Shown here piece after piece: positions 23,875 to 35,791 of a stretch of DNA of 64,000 nt (position 1 is its first letter; every line of letters starts with the position of its first letter). The stretch is from Zygnema circumcarinatum. Taxonomy: Eukaryota; Streptophyta; Zygnematophyceae; Zygnematales; Zygnemataceae. A model generated the notes under the pieces. The model had not been told where the DNA came from. It made no database searches and saw only the letters and a list, made by a program, of their open reading frames with translations. A program made the translations under genes and the position numbers. Where the stretch lies: assembly GCA_037447605.1 (NCBI GenBank), contig CM074809.1, positions 1,269,285 to 1,333,284 on the forward strand. Reading direction: 5' to 3'.

Positions 23875-26800
23875 ATGGAAGGCGGGGACGTTGCCATGGA
23901 TGAAGGAGAGGGCTCGAAGCATGTGAAGTTTGAGAGGGAGGAGGGGGCGGGCGTTGCGGAGGATGCGCTGCCGAGGACTCTTTCAGGGGATTTGGAAGCC
24001 GAGAATTTTCAGCAGATGTTCTGGATGGAGGAAGGAGGCCGAAATGCTACGGCGGGAGCTGAAATTCGAGGAGTTTCATACTCATGCAAGGAGTGCAGGC
24101 TGGAGATGCAACGTTTGCAGAACGAGTTGCACGAAGGCCGGCTCACACAAGTATCGAATCTAAATCTTCTATTTGATTCCTTTCAAATATTTCGTTTTTT
24201 TTTTCTGAAACCGGGAAGGGCATGGAAACCAAACAGGTGCCATGCTGTTTTGGTAATTGGAGAGAGCAGATTTAAGCTGGAAAAATAATTTAATTGTCGA
24301 CCGTGTTCCATGTTCTGAAACGTGAATTTCCTTATCGTTTTTTTTTTCAACATAATCACATTCGATGTAGGTGCTTGTTTGCGCACATGAAATAGTCTTG
24401 TCAGGTTTGGATTGATCACATCCTTAGAAGTTATATGCATGACAAAGAGGAGCGGAAACGTTACAGGTTTTCTTGCTAAACTTTGAGCGGCCTTTAGTCG
24501 GTAACTTCGAACTGAATCCATGGCTTTGAGAGTTCCATGTGAGGCTTTACCCGAACGTGTCAACAAGATTTTTCGTGTGACTTTGGCAAGTGTCTTCAAC
24601 CCACGCAATGATTTCATTGGCGCTTTCAGCTATTTGGATTCATGTCGTTTTCTGCTTTCTTAATGTTCGAGCGCACCCTTTTTTTTTTCAGGCTGCCCTT
24701 GAATCGGAGCTGCGGTGGGCAATGGAGGGAAAGTTGAATGCCGAAGCTGCTCTTGCACAGCACCTCGTTGGATATCGAGTATGCAGTTCTAAAACTTGGA
24801 AGGAACGCTGATGCTGGAGGCTGCACTGGTATCTGTATGGCGTTCAGTTTTGATGTTCTTGAAACTCCAAATAATTTGGTATTTGCTTTGCGCAATTGAA
24901 AAATTTCTTACGTCAGTCGTCTTTAACACCAATTGGTATTTTTAATCCGCCAAGTCGATTGAACGAGACTGAACTCTGTATTTTTACCTTTTTTTTTTTT
25001 TTGTCTATTCTCTACATTTCCCTGTTCACGGCTCACTCGTCATATTTTTTTGTTCTACGTGCGCCTATAGGATGAGCCTTTGAGGCCCCAAACTCCACGC
25101 CAACAGCAAACTTTTTGGGATGGTAATACTTCTTCGGAACTGCGATCAGTTGGGCATGCTTCCGCCAAACCACATTTGCATGCACTCAGGTCAGTTCCTC
25201 CTTCCTTCGTCCATTTCAGAGTTCTTTTTTGTATGCCTTTCTTTGCCTATCCCCGATTGTTTCCATATTGAATGGCAGTGCGCGCTTGAAAGGTGCCTTA
25301 CATCTTATCATTTCTTTCCCTTAAATCAGTGTCGGAGGTTCGCCAGCATCCCGCTTGTTTCCAAGTACGACGGAGAGGTTGTTTGCAAATTCTTCCGATG
25401 CGATATACAACGATGTACAGGCAATCGCGCAGCAGAAAGTGAAGGAGCTTGAGAGTAAGCTGGGGCGCCTATCCAGCGAGTTTCAAGGTTTGGCTGAGAG
25501 CTATAATGCAATGGTGATACGGTTTCAACGATCACAAGAGGATGTCTATCAGGTAAAGAGCTTGTTTCTCTTGCAACTGCCGAAATCATCAGCTAGTTCA
25601 TAAAGAATGTAGAAAATTCCACGCAGTCGCAACTTGCAGCGTTACGTTATCCATTTTAAGTTAAAACCGTCACGATCATTGGCAAACAACAGACTAAAAC
25701 CCGAAAAATAGTGACGAAAGTAGTTGCACACTTCTTGCCTTTGTGCAGCTTCACAAAGAAAATTTGGATTTGCAAACTGCCAATAACGAGCTGGTAAAAG
25801 CCTGCAAGCTGAGGGACAGACGCGTTCGCAAGCTTATGGAGCGCTGTGGCCTTGCAACCGAACAAAGCCCTCCGCCCACTGCTCCCTCCCACCTGCACCC
25901 ACGGCCCCTTCTCTCACCTCCTGTGAGATCGGCGCCCTGCTTGCTCACCCCCGCCATTGAAATCCCCAAGCAAGAGCTCAAGAAGAAAGCAGACACTGCT
26001 TCTGAGGAGCAGAAACAAACAAGAGAAGGGTTCAACTTGCATTCTTGCACTACAAAGGCGCAAGCACAAGTGCTTTCCCCTGTGATGGATCAACTGGCAG
26101 TGGGAACCACCATCTTGACTACTGAAAAGAGGCATACTGCTGCTCAAGGTGTAGGAGTTATCGGTCAGAAAGCTTCTGCTGTGAGAGAACCACCACAAGC
26201 GGCGAAGGTGGGAGAAGTGAAGCCGGAGTCTTCTGCGCATCTAAGTGGGCCGCTTGCTAAGCGGCTCGGCCTCCCCCTGGGAAATTCAGTTAAGGGCACC
26301 ACTTGTGTGGTGGATGAAACCGCAAGTACTGCCATAGTTTGTGAAGGCACCGCGCTAATGCCCGTGTCGCCTGTGAAGGTTCCCGCCCTTCCAAAGAGCA
26401 TCTCTGTGAGGGCGAGTGCGCAAGCTGCCGTGACCAACCGCAAGAGGACTATATCGCCGGACGGTCTTAAAGGGGCCGGAAAGCCGCAGCAGCCGCCAAG
26501 CCACGTCGAAAGGCCCAGTCGGCAGCGTACTTCGGCCGCCGGTGAAGAGGTGAGGAGAGGGGGGAGGGGGGGGGGCAGGGGCGGTGGGTCCCTCTTGGAA
26601 AGAAAGCTAATAATTTAGAATTGTGGGGGTTGAATTGTTGTCTGCGTGCAGCTGTTGGATGGGTTTGATCAAGGAGATCAGGAGTTCTACGAGGCTCAAT
26701 TGGATGTGTACACACAGGGAACGTACAAAACCGAGCTTTGCAACAAGTGGGAGGAACTTGGCAGATGTCCCTATGCTGAACGTTGCCAGGTATGCAGGTC

Positions 26801-27366
26801 TTATACACATTGTGGGAGAGATATGGAGAATGAAACATCTTATCCCGTCTTGTAACTTATTGTCATCTGTTCAAAACTTGGTTTCTGACTTTTCGCAATG
26901 TCGATTAGGTAAAGGTTACGTAGGTTTTTATGCCATACGGAACACGTCTAAGCGTGATATTCAAAGTTCTCTGAAAACACGTCTCGCACATGCACTAACA
27001 TCTCCCTTTCTATTGCCCTTCTCGTATTAGTACACTTCCAATTCACGTTCCTGTAAGTCAAGCATACAAACATATTGCTCGAAAAAGTGGAGAACCCTTC
27101 TGTCCTATGACGAGAGGCCACTCTCTAGCCTTTCATACCATGCTGGATTTATTTTTATGAGCTATCTGGAAGCAGACTTACTATTCGAAGGGTGAGGGGC
27201 CAAACAGTTTGCCCACGGCGTAGAGGAGCTACGGCCTATCTTGCGCCATCCGCGATACAAGACAGAGCTCTGCAGGATGGTCGCCGCGGGAGAGACGTGC
27301 CCATATGGCCACCGCTGCCATTTCCGCCACGCGCTCTCACCGGAAGAAGCGGCTGCACTCGTGTAG
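23875..27366 (+). CDS. Tandem CCCH zinc-finger protein of the tristetraprolin/C3H14-C3H15 type
   Basis: Seven exons join in phase to 600 aa: 23875-24150, 24692-24778, 25071-25189, 25330-25552, 25749-26549, 26652-26789 and 27208-27366. Two C-X8-C-X5-C-X3-H fingers occupy the C-terminus (Cys532/541/547/His551 and Cys570/579/585/His589), each led by YKTELC and separated by the 18-residue TTP-type linker. Such fingers bind AU-rich elements in mRNA 3' UTRs and promote decay. Arabidopsis C3H14 and C3H15 share the finger sequence almost exactly and control cell-wall and pollen genes. Residues 60-110 and 195-290 look like coiled coils, and 290-495 is a low-complexity Ser/Pro/Ala region. The protein is longer than the Arabidopsis ones (about 310 aa). 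The finger array is split between exons 6 and 7. Confidence 0.9.
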
Positions 27367-28066
27367 GACACACCCCCTCCCCTCTTTTTGAAATTCTGTT
27401 TAGATCAGATAATAATAGACTGGCCAAAGGCCGCCTTGAGAGGCCTAAGTCTAGAAACACGCTACGGCCTCTAGCGTGCGCTAATGCAAGATTGCGTGAC
27501 CTAAAAGACAATCTCTGTCTTCTTACATCCGTGTCCAGTGCCACCTATGTTTAGAGGGGCTACGAGGCTACCCGCAGACTCTTAGGTAGCTATTGTAAAC
27601 TCCACTGTTAGCGTTAGCAGTGTTGAAACTATTTAGGAATTGAAACTTTTTGGTGGCTTTCTGACGAAAGTAGAGTAGTACATAGGCTTGTCTACAAGCC
27701 TGGCTGACTGAAGCTTTATATCTATGGCGAGACATTGGAGAAGTATCTATGCAACCATGTGATGGCCACCAAAGCGGAAAGAAATGCGAGTTGACAGGTG
27801 CCAGGAACTCATTTGAAGGCAACTTATTTGTGGATGCTTGAGAATTGTCATCATCGTCATTGCGGAGATTGAGAAGTAGCGAATGATGTAAAATTACATT
27901 CATCGACCACATGCTTGTCAGTAGATTAGTCTCTTGTCAAGTTTTACATACAACACTTAAGACTGCCTTAGTCTTAACCACAAGCTTCTTAACAACTATA
28001 CATCGCTCACCAGACGAGTTGATGAACTCGATCCAAAAGCTACTCAAGAAGAATCGTCCAAACCTA
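27367..28066. other. Convergent spacer between CCCH and IDO-like genes
   Basis: About 700 bp presumably holding both 3' UTRs. I see no coding exon or repeat worth naming. Confidence 0.5.
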
Positions 28067-29810
28067 TTAACTCGAGGGTGTATCCGCACGCAGCATGTGC
28101 CCGCTCGTGTTCCGCGCGTGCTTGGCAAGGTAGGGCATAAAGTCGGTCCCTCCAGTCCCTCGCTCGTCTTCTTTTGGGCTGTGTTTCTTAATGTAAGCAT
28201 ACGCAAAGTTCTTGTGCAAAGAGCGAAACTTGAAAAGTTCTTCCAGGCAGCAGTCGTAATCAGCAGCTAACTCACTCACATGTGAAAGTACGAAGGCCCT
28301 TATAGAGGGTCCACCTTCTATTGATTTCAGAAACAACCGATGTTCTTTAGGCATGTGATCACGCATGACCTGCACAGAAATGAAATCAATCAGATGTGTT
28401 TGAGTCCTGTGGTGTAAGGTCCCCAAAAAAGGAAACATGATTTCCTGGCACAGATTAGTAAGAGTAACTCGTACCTTGAGATAGTCAGACAACCATTCGG
28501 AGGGATGTGAGACTCCCAAAGCCGCATCTAATGAAGGGATAATTGTCGACTGTGCCCCAGTCTCTCCATACAGTTTTTGAGGTTCGTCATGTACTCCGCG
28601 ATAGAGGAGGCCAGATGGCAGTGCTGGATTATCACGCCAGCCAGACATAAAGATACGGATACGATGGTAATAGATATATGGATCGCACTTTTCTCCCATG
28701 CGATTTAATGTCTGCTGCATGGCTTGAAGCACTTTCATGATAGACCTTAAACTGATGGCCACCTGATGCATCAGACCGATGAAAAAGAAAACTAGGTCAT
28801 GGATGACATTTCTAATCCATAACTTTGCATGTAGCCCTTAAAGCAGAATCGATTCACAAGAAATACGTTACTGTCTTTCAGCACCTTGCCTTGAGAGAAT
28901 GCAGGACGCCGTGTTTCACTCTTTACACTTCCGTTCTTGTTCAATTGTCTTGATGAACCAGAGATGCAGCACTCACTCGATTCCCTTCCAGTACGGACTT
29001 TGAAATTGGGACATAGTTGAGCCCCACCTTCCCCAAAACGCCCATTCTCACCTGTTCTGTGTTATCGTTTGTTACTGCCTTTTGGGCCATCAAAATAGCC
29101 TCCATGGCTGTAGAAGCCTTTGCCTCAATATCCACATGTACAAGACGGAACCATTCCTCATCCACTCCTCCAAAAAAGTTGTGAAGACACACAATGTTAC
29201 CAAGCTCTACCGGACCTTCCGGATCCAACCGTCGCCAATTCAAAAGGTTGTATGTGGCATAGACCAAAACGGGGGGCATATCCAGACTCGCTGCAATCTT
29301 GTGCCACGGAACAGCAATGCGGCTCGGCAACTCCGTGGAAGCAGGCTCTTCACCCCAAACATAGGCATGTGCAATGAACGAAAGGAGAAAGTGTGCTCGC
29401 CATATCTCCCTTTCATCCTTCCCCTCCAGTAAACCCTGTGCATCAAACTCCGGCAATCTCTCTAGGCGAATCCTGAGTTTCCCATTTCCTGCAGCCACTA
29501 ACAACTGTGGTAGCTCTAGCAGAGTATCCTCCCAGACAGAATACTTTGAGCTGGACAGCCGCCTTAACGGATCTTCTGCAGGCAGAAAACCACGCTTGGC
29601 TGTTACTGCAAAACAGTCTGAGGACGCTTTTGTTTCAACAGCCATGAGTGGATACCCTCGTTCTGGAGTAAGAAAAATGCGAGCTCGGGCTGGTAAGGTA
29701 ACAGCGATTGTAGACACAGTGGAACTGCGAGCGCTTGCTTTTCTTGGTGCTGGTGAGCTAAGGGTGTTATACAACGTGGATGGGTTCCGCGCACTATGCA
29801 ATGCTTGCAT
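28067..29810 (-). CDS. IDO: Indoleamine 2,3-dioxygenase-like haem enzyme, possibly plastid-targeted
   Basis: Exons 28977-29810, 28475-28762 and 28067-28369 join in phase to 474 aa. IDO opens the indole ring of tryptophan with O2 to give N-formylkynurenine. The order of conserved blocks is right: HAYVWGEEPASTELPSRIAVPW, MPPVLVYATYNLLNW, ENxxxxVHVDIEAKA-type middle segment, FMSGWRDNPALPSGLLYRGV, AQSTIIPSLDAALG, MPKEHRLFL, then FKFRSLHKNFAYAYI with the expected proximal haem ligand His426, and GTGGTDFMPYL (445-454). Residues 1 to about 50 are Ser/Thr/Ala/Arg-rich and low in acids, like a transit peptide. The family is common in animals, fungi and some bacteria, but textbook land plants use other tryptophan routes. 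Substrate could also be another indole. Confidence 0.88.
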
Positions 29811-30189
29811 CTCTCAAAGTAAATGGCTCAGGAAGCCTCCTGGGTACCTACTGAAGTCCAGCCTCACACTAGCAGCAAGCAACAGCTTACGAGCTGCATG
29901 AAGTTCATTCCTCATTTAGGAACGTTACTTGGACCCTCGTCTAGCCTCAGACCACATACCTGCAGAAGCAACACGAAGAAAGTCTCAACGTCACTGGATC
30001 AAGAAAAAAGAAAAGGACTGAAGCCTCTCTTTGCTTTTGTAAGAACTCACAAGCAATGCTCTCCAATAAAATTCCAATGCGGAGGATAATTCATATGTTA
30101 GCCATTTCCACTAACGAAATTCCACAAGAAAAGCCAGAGGGATGCACTGATATCAGTGCAAGTGTGTGATCAGGGGTCTACTCCAGCCA
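29811..30189. other. Upstream region of the IDO-like gene
   Basis: About 380 bp that should contain the IDO promoter and, if the small gene to the right is real, its 3' UTR. No clear motif was seen. Confidence 0.4.
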
Positions 30190-30474
30190 TTACTGCTCCA
30201 CGCACTCCAAAACACTTCCTGCAAGCAGAGCGCAGACGATTACAGCTCATGCAGAAACCATTGGTGAGATCAACCACTCACTTCCAGGAACATTGCTCCT
30301 CTTTACCGACTCCACTCCTTCCCCAACAGGCTGCTTCGGCAATCTGTCCTTCATAACGGGTGACACATGTACAGATGCCACAGCAGCGAGGAGGCCTACT
30401 ATCATCGTGGTTACAACGATTTTCCCTCCCACGCCTCCCTTTGCTGCGCTCGTAGAAGGCGGCCTTGCAGCCAT
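30190..30474 (-). CDS. Doubtful small single-pass membrane protein
   Basis: The frame 30282-30474 begins with ATG and encodes a basic N-terminus followed by a hydrophobic stretch (residues 19-37) and a short polar tail. It ends at a GTGAG donor. A possible second exon at 30190-30218 matches the phase and would give 73 aa in total. I do not recognise the family. The shape, a short positively charged head and one membrane anchor, recalls small mitochondrial or plastid assembly factors, but this is not evidence of function. It lies divergently 226 bp from the permease gene. The second exon is the weakest part. Confidence 0.38.
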
Positions 30475-30700
30475 GGCTGAGGAAGAACCAAGCTTTCCTG
30501 CAAGCAGAGGCGAAGGGAAAACGACAGACGACCCTTAGCCCTAACGCAAACCGTCCTAGCCGACGACCGAAACTGTTACTATTTATGCTCAAAAGTACGA
30601 AACTAGGATGTACGATCAACCGATTCAGTTACATCCATGTATCCGTACGAAAGCTGCTCTTGTCCAACTGGGAACTTTCTTTGGTTGCAAACTTTCAGCC
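30475..30700. promoter_or_regulatory. Short promoter region before the permease gene
   Basis: This 226-bp spacer contains three GTACGA/CGTACGA strings (30595, 30611 and 30645), related to those in the other divergent promoters. It serves the permease and, if genuine, the small minus-strand gene. Confidence 0.5.
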
Positions 30701-33700
30701 ATGGCTGCCTCTCTTGCAGGTCTGCCTGTGCTTCCAGCTCCTCCTCTTGCGGCGGAATGTCATTCCATTTCTGGTCGTCTCCCTATCCGCCTCCCTCCCC
30801 TCTCTATTCCGGAGCTTCCTGATGAGCCTTCTCGCGTTTCCAGCAGATTAAGGAGTGACCATCATGGCCTTGAAGGGCGCATACCGAACCTGAAACGCTG
30901 TTATAATGTTGACTTTTCTGCTTCAATTGCATCTTCAAGAGTCAATCGTATTGTCTCTGCATTTAGAATTGTGCCCCTATCTTCACATGTCCCACAAGGC
31001 CGCCTAGGACGACGAGCTTCTGACAGCTCGGCAGGAGGTTTCTTTAGAGCAAGCAATAGGGACGCAAGCGTTCTCTTAGGACGCGCTGCAGGCAGGGTCG
31101 AAGGAACTTTGTGGGAAATGCTTGGCTCAGGGGAGAGAAGGCAGCCCTTAGGAACTCTGCAAACAGAGCCAAGCGGGAGTAACTTGAGAAATTTTCGAGT
31201 GCGATCGTCGTTCAGGGAGGACGATGGTGAGACTAGCTGCGCGCATTGTATCAGCTGAAGACCTGCTGTAATCGTTAATTTTGGGATTGACTAATTTTGC
31301 ACTTATTCCACGTCCTTTACATCGAATAAATTTTTAGTTTGTGCAAAGAATGTTTTGAGATTAGGATACACAATTTGCCTGTACGAGTCTCTGAAGTGAA
31401 ACATTGGGCTCATCTTGCAACAGAGTTGAGAGAAGCAGAAGATCCCATGCTACAAGCTGTAGAGGAGGCAGCAAAGCTGCACCCTTCATCATCTGGCACG
31501 GGCCTCTCCAGCCTGGACAGTCTGGGAATATTTTCAAACCTGAACGAGGCTACATTGCAGCACGAACCAGGTTTGCTCGGTGCTATTCCTCTAAGCGGAG
31601 TAATTGAGATGTTCGTTAGGGGGTGATGAGAGTTGCTGAATGGCAGCAGACAGTCTACCATTCTCAACCATTTGAATCGAGACTGCAAGGGTTTCCCAGT
31701 GACTTGTCTGCGAAGCCTGCTTTGACCTTTTGCCCGTCATTGGTTCAAATGTTTCAACTTGAGGTCTTCTAATAACTGACGGATAACATTCGTCTACTGC
31801 TGTGCATAATGGTTACGCAGGAACTCTGGCAAGTGCTGTCCTTCTGGTGGCCGGAACCACGGTGTGCACCTTCTGCATTCCCATGAACTGCCTTGGAATG
31901 TCTGCACATCTGGCGAATGTCTGAAAAGTATTAATGGCATCGAGAAATTTGGGCGGGCAAGGATTGGATAAAAACATGAACGTCTCCAGGGTTAATTAAA
32001 GAAAATGGATTTGTCTGGATGGAGCAGCCAGTTCATCAGAAAATGGAATTCTGTAATCGTGCATGGAGACAGGCAAGCAGTCCTCAGCGAGACAAAGTTG
32101 TCACAGCAGCAGGCAGTCTTGAGTGATAGAGGGTGTGGGAACGACAGAGAGCATCTTGGTGGGAGAAAACGGGCCTGTTATTTTCGTTTACTGGTAATAA
32201 TTATTTGTCTGTTCACAGATGTCACTTTTATTGAAAACACTAGGCTTTCGTGAAGAGTGGAATTTGGACTCTGTGGAGAAGAGAAAGAGAGAATTTTCCA
32301 AATGAGAGGCTCGAAGTGTTTGGACGCAAAACAGAGTGTGGAATGCGGATGCCAACTGTTTCTGCAGGGCTGATGGCTTGCTGCAAGATAGGTTGGCGCG
32401 GGCATCCTGGCTATCCCAGCAGTAACGCAAGAAGCTGGCTTCTTAGCGTCGGCTCCAACATGCATCCTCTGCTGGCTCTATATGGTGGGTGATCTTGGCT
32501 GTTGCTACACAGATTGACTTCACTATCATGTATCATAGGAGTCCGGTTGCAACAGCCTTGGAAATGTGGAACATGATTCGAGAAATGGGCCGAGCTTAAC
32601 TTGAGAGGCGATGCTGCTGTGCCGTCCACAAGGACTAGGCTGTTATGACAATTCGGCACATTCAGTTTGAGAAAGGGTGATGTTTGTGCTTGGTCTAATG
32701 CCAAATTCTGGAATTCAAACAGGTCACAACAGGGTTGCTGGTGGCGGAGGTGAATATCAACACTATGTGTGAGCTGGGCTCTGGAGGTGTTTCTTTGGTG
32801 AGCTTTCCCGCTCTTTCAACTGATCAGTTAGTGACGCTGTATTCGGATTTCCTCTACAAATCTTATTTTGAATGGAGCGACCCAGCCACTGACCTCGTAA
32901 AGCGTTGGCCCGGGCAGAGTCCAGTGTGGCAAGAGATATTTTAGCACTTCATCCGAAATCTCTCAATTTCGTTTTTCTTGTTAAACACAGTTGCAGAGGT
33001 AGCATAATCACCACCGGTTCATCGTTTTCGCAGGAGTGTGTTCCAGGGATTATAAATACCTTATTATTCTGACCGTCATGCATCATGTGTGCCGGCAGCA
33101 AGATGATAGAGTCTCTGACTACCTTTGCCTTTTAATCTTTTACCAGGTATCTATGGCAGATCGGACATTGGGAACGGTGGGAGTGATCGTTTCCTGTGCG
33201 GCATACGCCTTCATTCATTACGCCCTTCTTGTGGCATATGTTTCTCGGTCTTCTGACATCATTGCTCAAGCTTCAGGGATGCCTGTATGGCTTGCCGCAG
33301 TCCTCTTCAGTGCTAGTCTCGGCGGTCTCTGTTACTTCTCCAGGTGCGTGAAATGAAGGGTTTCTCTTCGAAGCAGTAGAGACCCAATCAAGAAGATGCC
33401 TATATGCACATGATTATGGAAAGCTTTCTAATAACGTTGTCTGAAAAGCTGATCGATGTGTGGTGGAGTCAGGGGTCCTGGGGTTACAGCCAACGAGTGA
33501 TAGGAGCTGTAAACGGTGGACTTGTGGTTGGGGTTGTTGGGAGTTTCACTCTGCTTTTGGTGCTCGCTGCTGGAAACACCGATCCTTCTCTTCTTCTGCA
33601 AGCGGACTTCTCGGCCGTGCCAAAGAGTGTGCCGATAATCGCACTTTCTTTTGTCTATCAGGTGAGGTGTGCGCTTCCCTTTTCCCCGTTGCTCGCTTTT

Positions 33701-34907
33701 ACAAAGTCCTCGTAGGAACGATGTCTGCAACCTCTGAAGGCAGCTGTTCTGACATTTTGCCGAAGTAATGTTCTGATTCAGTCTAAGGGACGGGAGATGC
33801 TGCAGAATGTCGTCCCCGTTATTTCTACTCAACTTGAAGGCAATCTTCCGCGTATTCGCTGGGCAGTGATCCTGGGAACTGCAATCCCGCTTGTGATGTT
33901 CCTTGCATGGGATGCCGTCATTTTGGGATCCCCCATTGCTGCCTCAACAGGTGCATCGGATGTTGCTGCTTCTGTGGTCGACATGGACCCCCTTATGCGT
34001 CTACGTGAGGCCAGTGGAGCTGTTGGGGTAAGGCCTAACATTTGCTTGAAGGTGTAGAGGAGAGAGAGTTCCGTTGCAGGAGCGGCTTTCTCCATTCAGG
34101 ATGGACATAGTGGAAAACAACATGGCATCTGTCATTTTTCCTAACGACCCGCTTTGCAAATTGGAGAATCTTACTGGTCACTCAGTACGCTGAAGGTTTC
34201 ATCTGTTGTTTTGTTTGCAGCCCCTTGTGGAGATATTTTCGTTCTTTGCGGTGGCGACTTCATACATCGGCTTCGTGTTGGGCCTCTCCGATTTTCTTGC
34301 AGATTGTGAGTAGACTGTTTAACTCCGTTTAGGTCGAAGGACCTGAAAGTATGGCTTTGCCATATGGAGGAGTGTTCTCCCAGCCATAAAGCAAGTATTG
34401 CATGGACGCATTATCATTACAGCAGGGTGATGGGAGCAGGGCTGAAACTTCCTTCAGGAAGAGGGCAGCACCCTGTGCCATACATTCTCACTCTACTTCC
34501 GCCCCTTGTGCTCGCCCTCCTTGCTCCCAACGTCTTCTTCTCAGCCCTTGATGTAGCCGGAACTTACGGAGGTAGCCACACAACTCTATGGTACCTTTGT
34601 GATTTCAGTGGGTGAGAGGGCATGGGCTTGATGCTCGTGTTTTTGTTGTAAGATGGAGAAATGATTGTTTAATTCTTTATGCTCCATTTTGGGGATCACT
34701 ATAGTGGAGCATGTTTTTGCTTTTGCAGTGTTGGTGCTGTTCGGTATCGTTCCAGCAGCCATGGCGTGGTCCGAACGGTACTCTTCCGGGGGTCTCCCTC
34801 CGGCGGTGAAGCCCATTGTGCCGGGAGGGCGCCTGACATTGGGAGCAGTCATTGGGGGGGCAGTTTTGATCATCGGAGGAGAGCTCTGGTCAGACCTTGT
34901 CACGTGA
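30701..34907 (+). CDS. Plastid tyrosine/tryptophan permease-like amino-acid transporter
   Basis: Eleven exons join in phase to 647 aa: 30701-31226, 31349-31570, 31821-31861, 32392-32484, 32723-32797, 33147-33343, 33490-33661, 33806-34027, 34221-34305, 34440-34571 and 34729-34907. The transporter core begins near residue 250 and matches bacterial TyrP/Mtr and the Arabidopsis At5g19500 type: AGTTVGAGILAIPAVTQEAGF, TGLLVAEVNINTMCELGSGG, IHYALLVAYVSRSSDI, IIALSFVYQNVVPVI, ILGTAIPLVMFLAWDAV, TSYIGFVLGLSDFLADWL and GIVPAAMAWSERYS. Eleven or so membrane helices are expected. A long 240-residue leader, Ser/Arg-rich, includes the likely transit peptide. It probably exchanges aromatic amino acids at the plastid envelope. 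Exon 3 is 41 nt. Start choice: ATG 30701 in good context; 93 nt of open frame lie upstream. Confidence 0.9.
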
Positions 34908-35791
34908 ACGGCATATGAGCGATAAATTTAACCAGGAATAAGCTCCGGAGGTTTCAAACACTTTGTAATGTAAATGTGTTTTCTACTAAATCTCTCTCTC
35001 CCTCCTTTCGCCCTGTGACTCCCTCCCTCTGCGTCCCTTCATTGAAATAAGAAGTGCTAGCATGAGTGGCAACCTTCAACGTGAATCCCAAATCTGGAAT
35101 TCTGTAAGGCAAGCGACTTACATACGAATGAAGCAGGAAAAGAGGCAGGAGTAAAAGGGTGGGATCCAAAGCACAGCGATGTTGGAGTAAGTTCAGTTCA
35201 GAACCGTCCTGTCCCTCCTCTCCTGCTCCCCCTCCCATGCCTCTCTCCCAACAGTCTACACTCTGAAACTCCTTTGTGTCCTAAAGTGAAGCAGACCAAA
35301 GAGAAAGTGAGAAAGGGACTGGCATTGGCGCCCCCTTGTGCCTGTTAGAACGAGTGGAAAGGACGTGGCAGAAACGGTCCGCGTAGGCAACACTGGCAAG
35401 CCTTTTTACAGACACTCAGTTTTTCCAAATTTCGACTCATTTCTGCCCAAAGCAAAGACCAAAAGGTTGCAGGCCACAAACCGCAACACTCGAAATGCCG
35501 ACATGAAACTCATCAAGTTTTTGATGACGTCAGTTTCCCTCATGATTGTGACACATGTCCTTTTATAATGACGTCATCCGGTTTATCAAACTGAAAGATC
35601 GTGAAGTCATAGTTTGTCATTTCTGGTTTTCTGATATTTTTTCGCAGTTTTGAAGTCACACTCACATTTGACCCAGGTCCAGCGGTTCGGTTACTTGTAT
35701 GACGTCATTCTCTTGCATAGCTTACGCCATACTCCCTCCCTCTCTGGCCCTCGGAAGTGGAGAAGACTGCCTCGTCCTCTTGGAAGGCGCC
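34908..35791 (+). promoter_or_regulatory. Spacer and promoter with three TGACGTCA palindromes
   Basis: The left half carries the 3' UTR of the permease. The right half, upstream of the zinc-finger protein, holds perfect TGACGTCA palindromes at 35525-35532, 35569-35576 and 35700-35707, plus a GAAGTCA-like half-site near 35612 and 35652. TGACGTCA is the classic bZIP (TGA/CREB-type) target. A pyrimidine patch lies at 35729-35748, about 45-65 bp before the ATG. Confidence 0.65.

Noticed and set aside
25751-26443. Minus-strand open frames opposite CCCH exon 5
   Set aside because: They are shadows of the 801-nt coding exon and have no support of their own.
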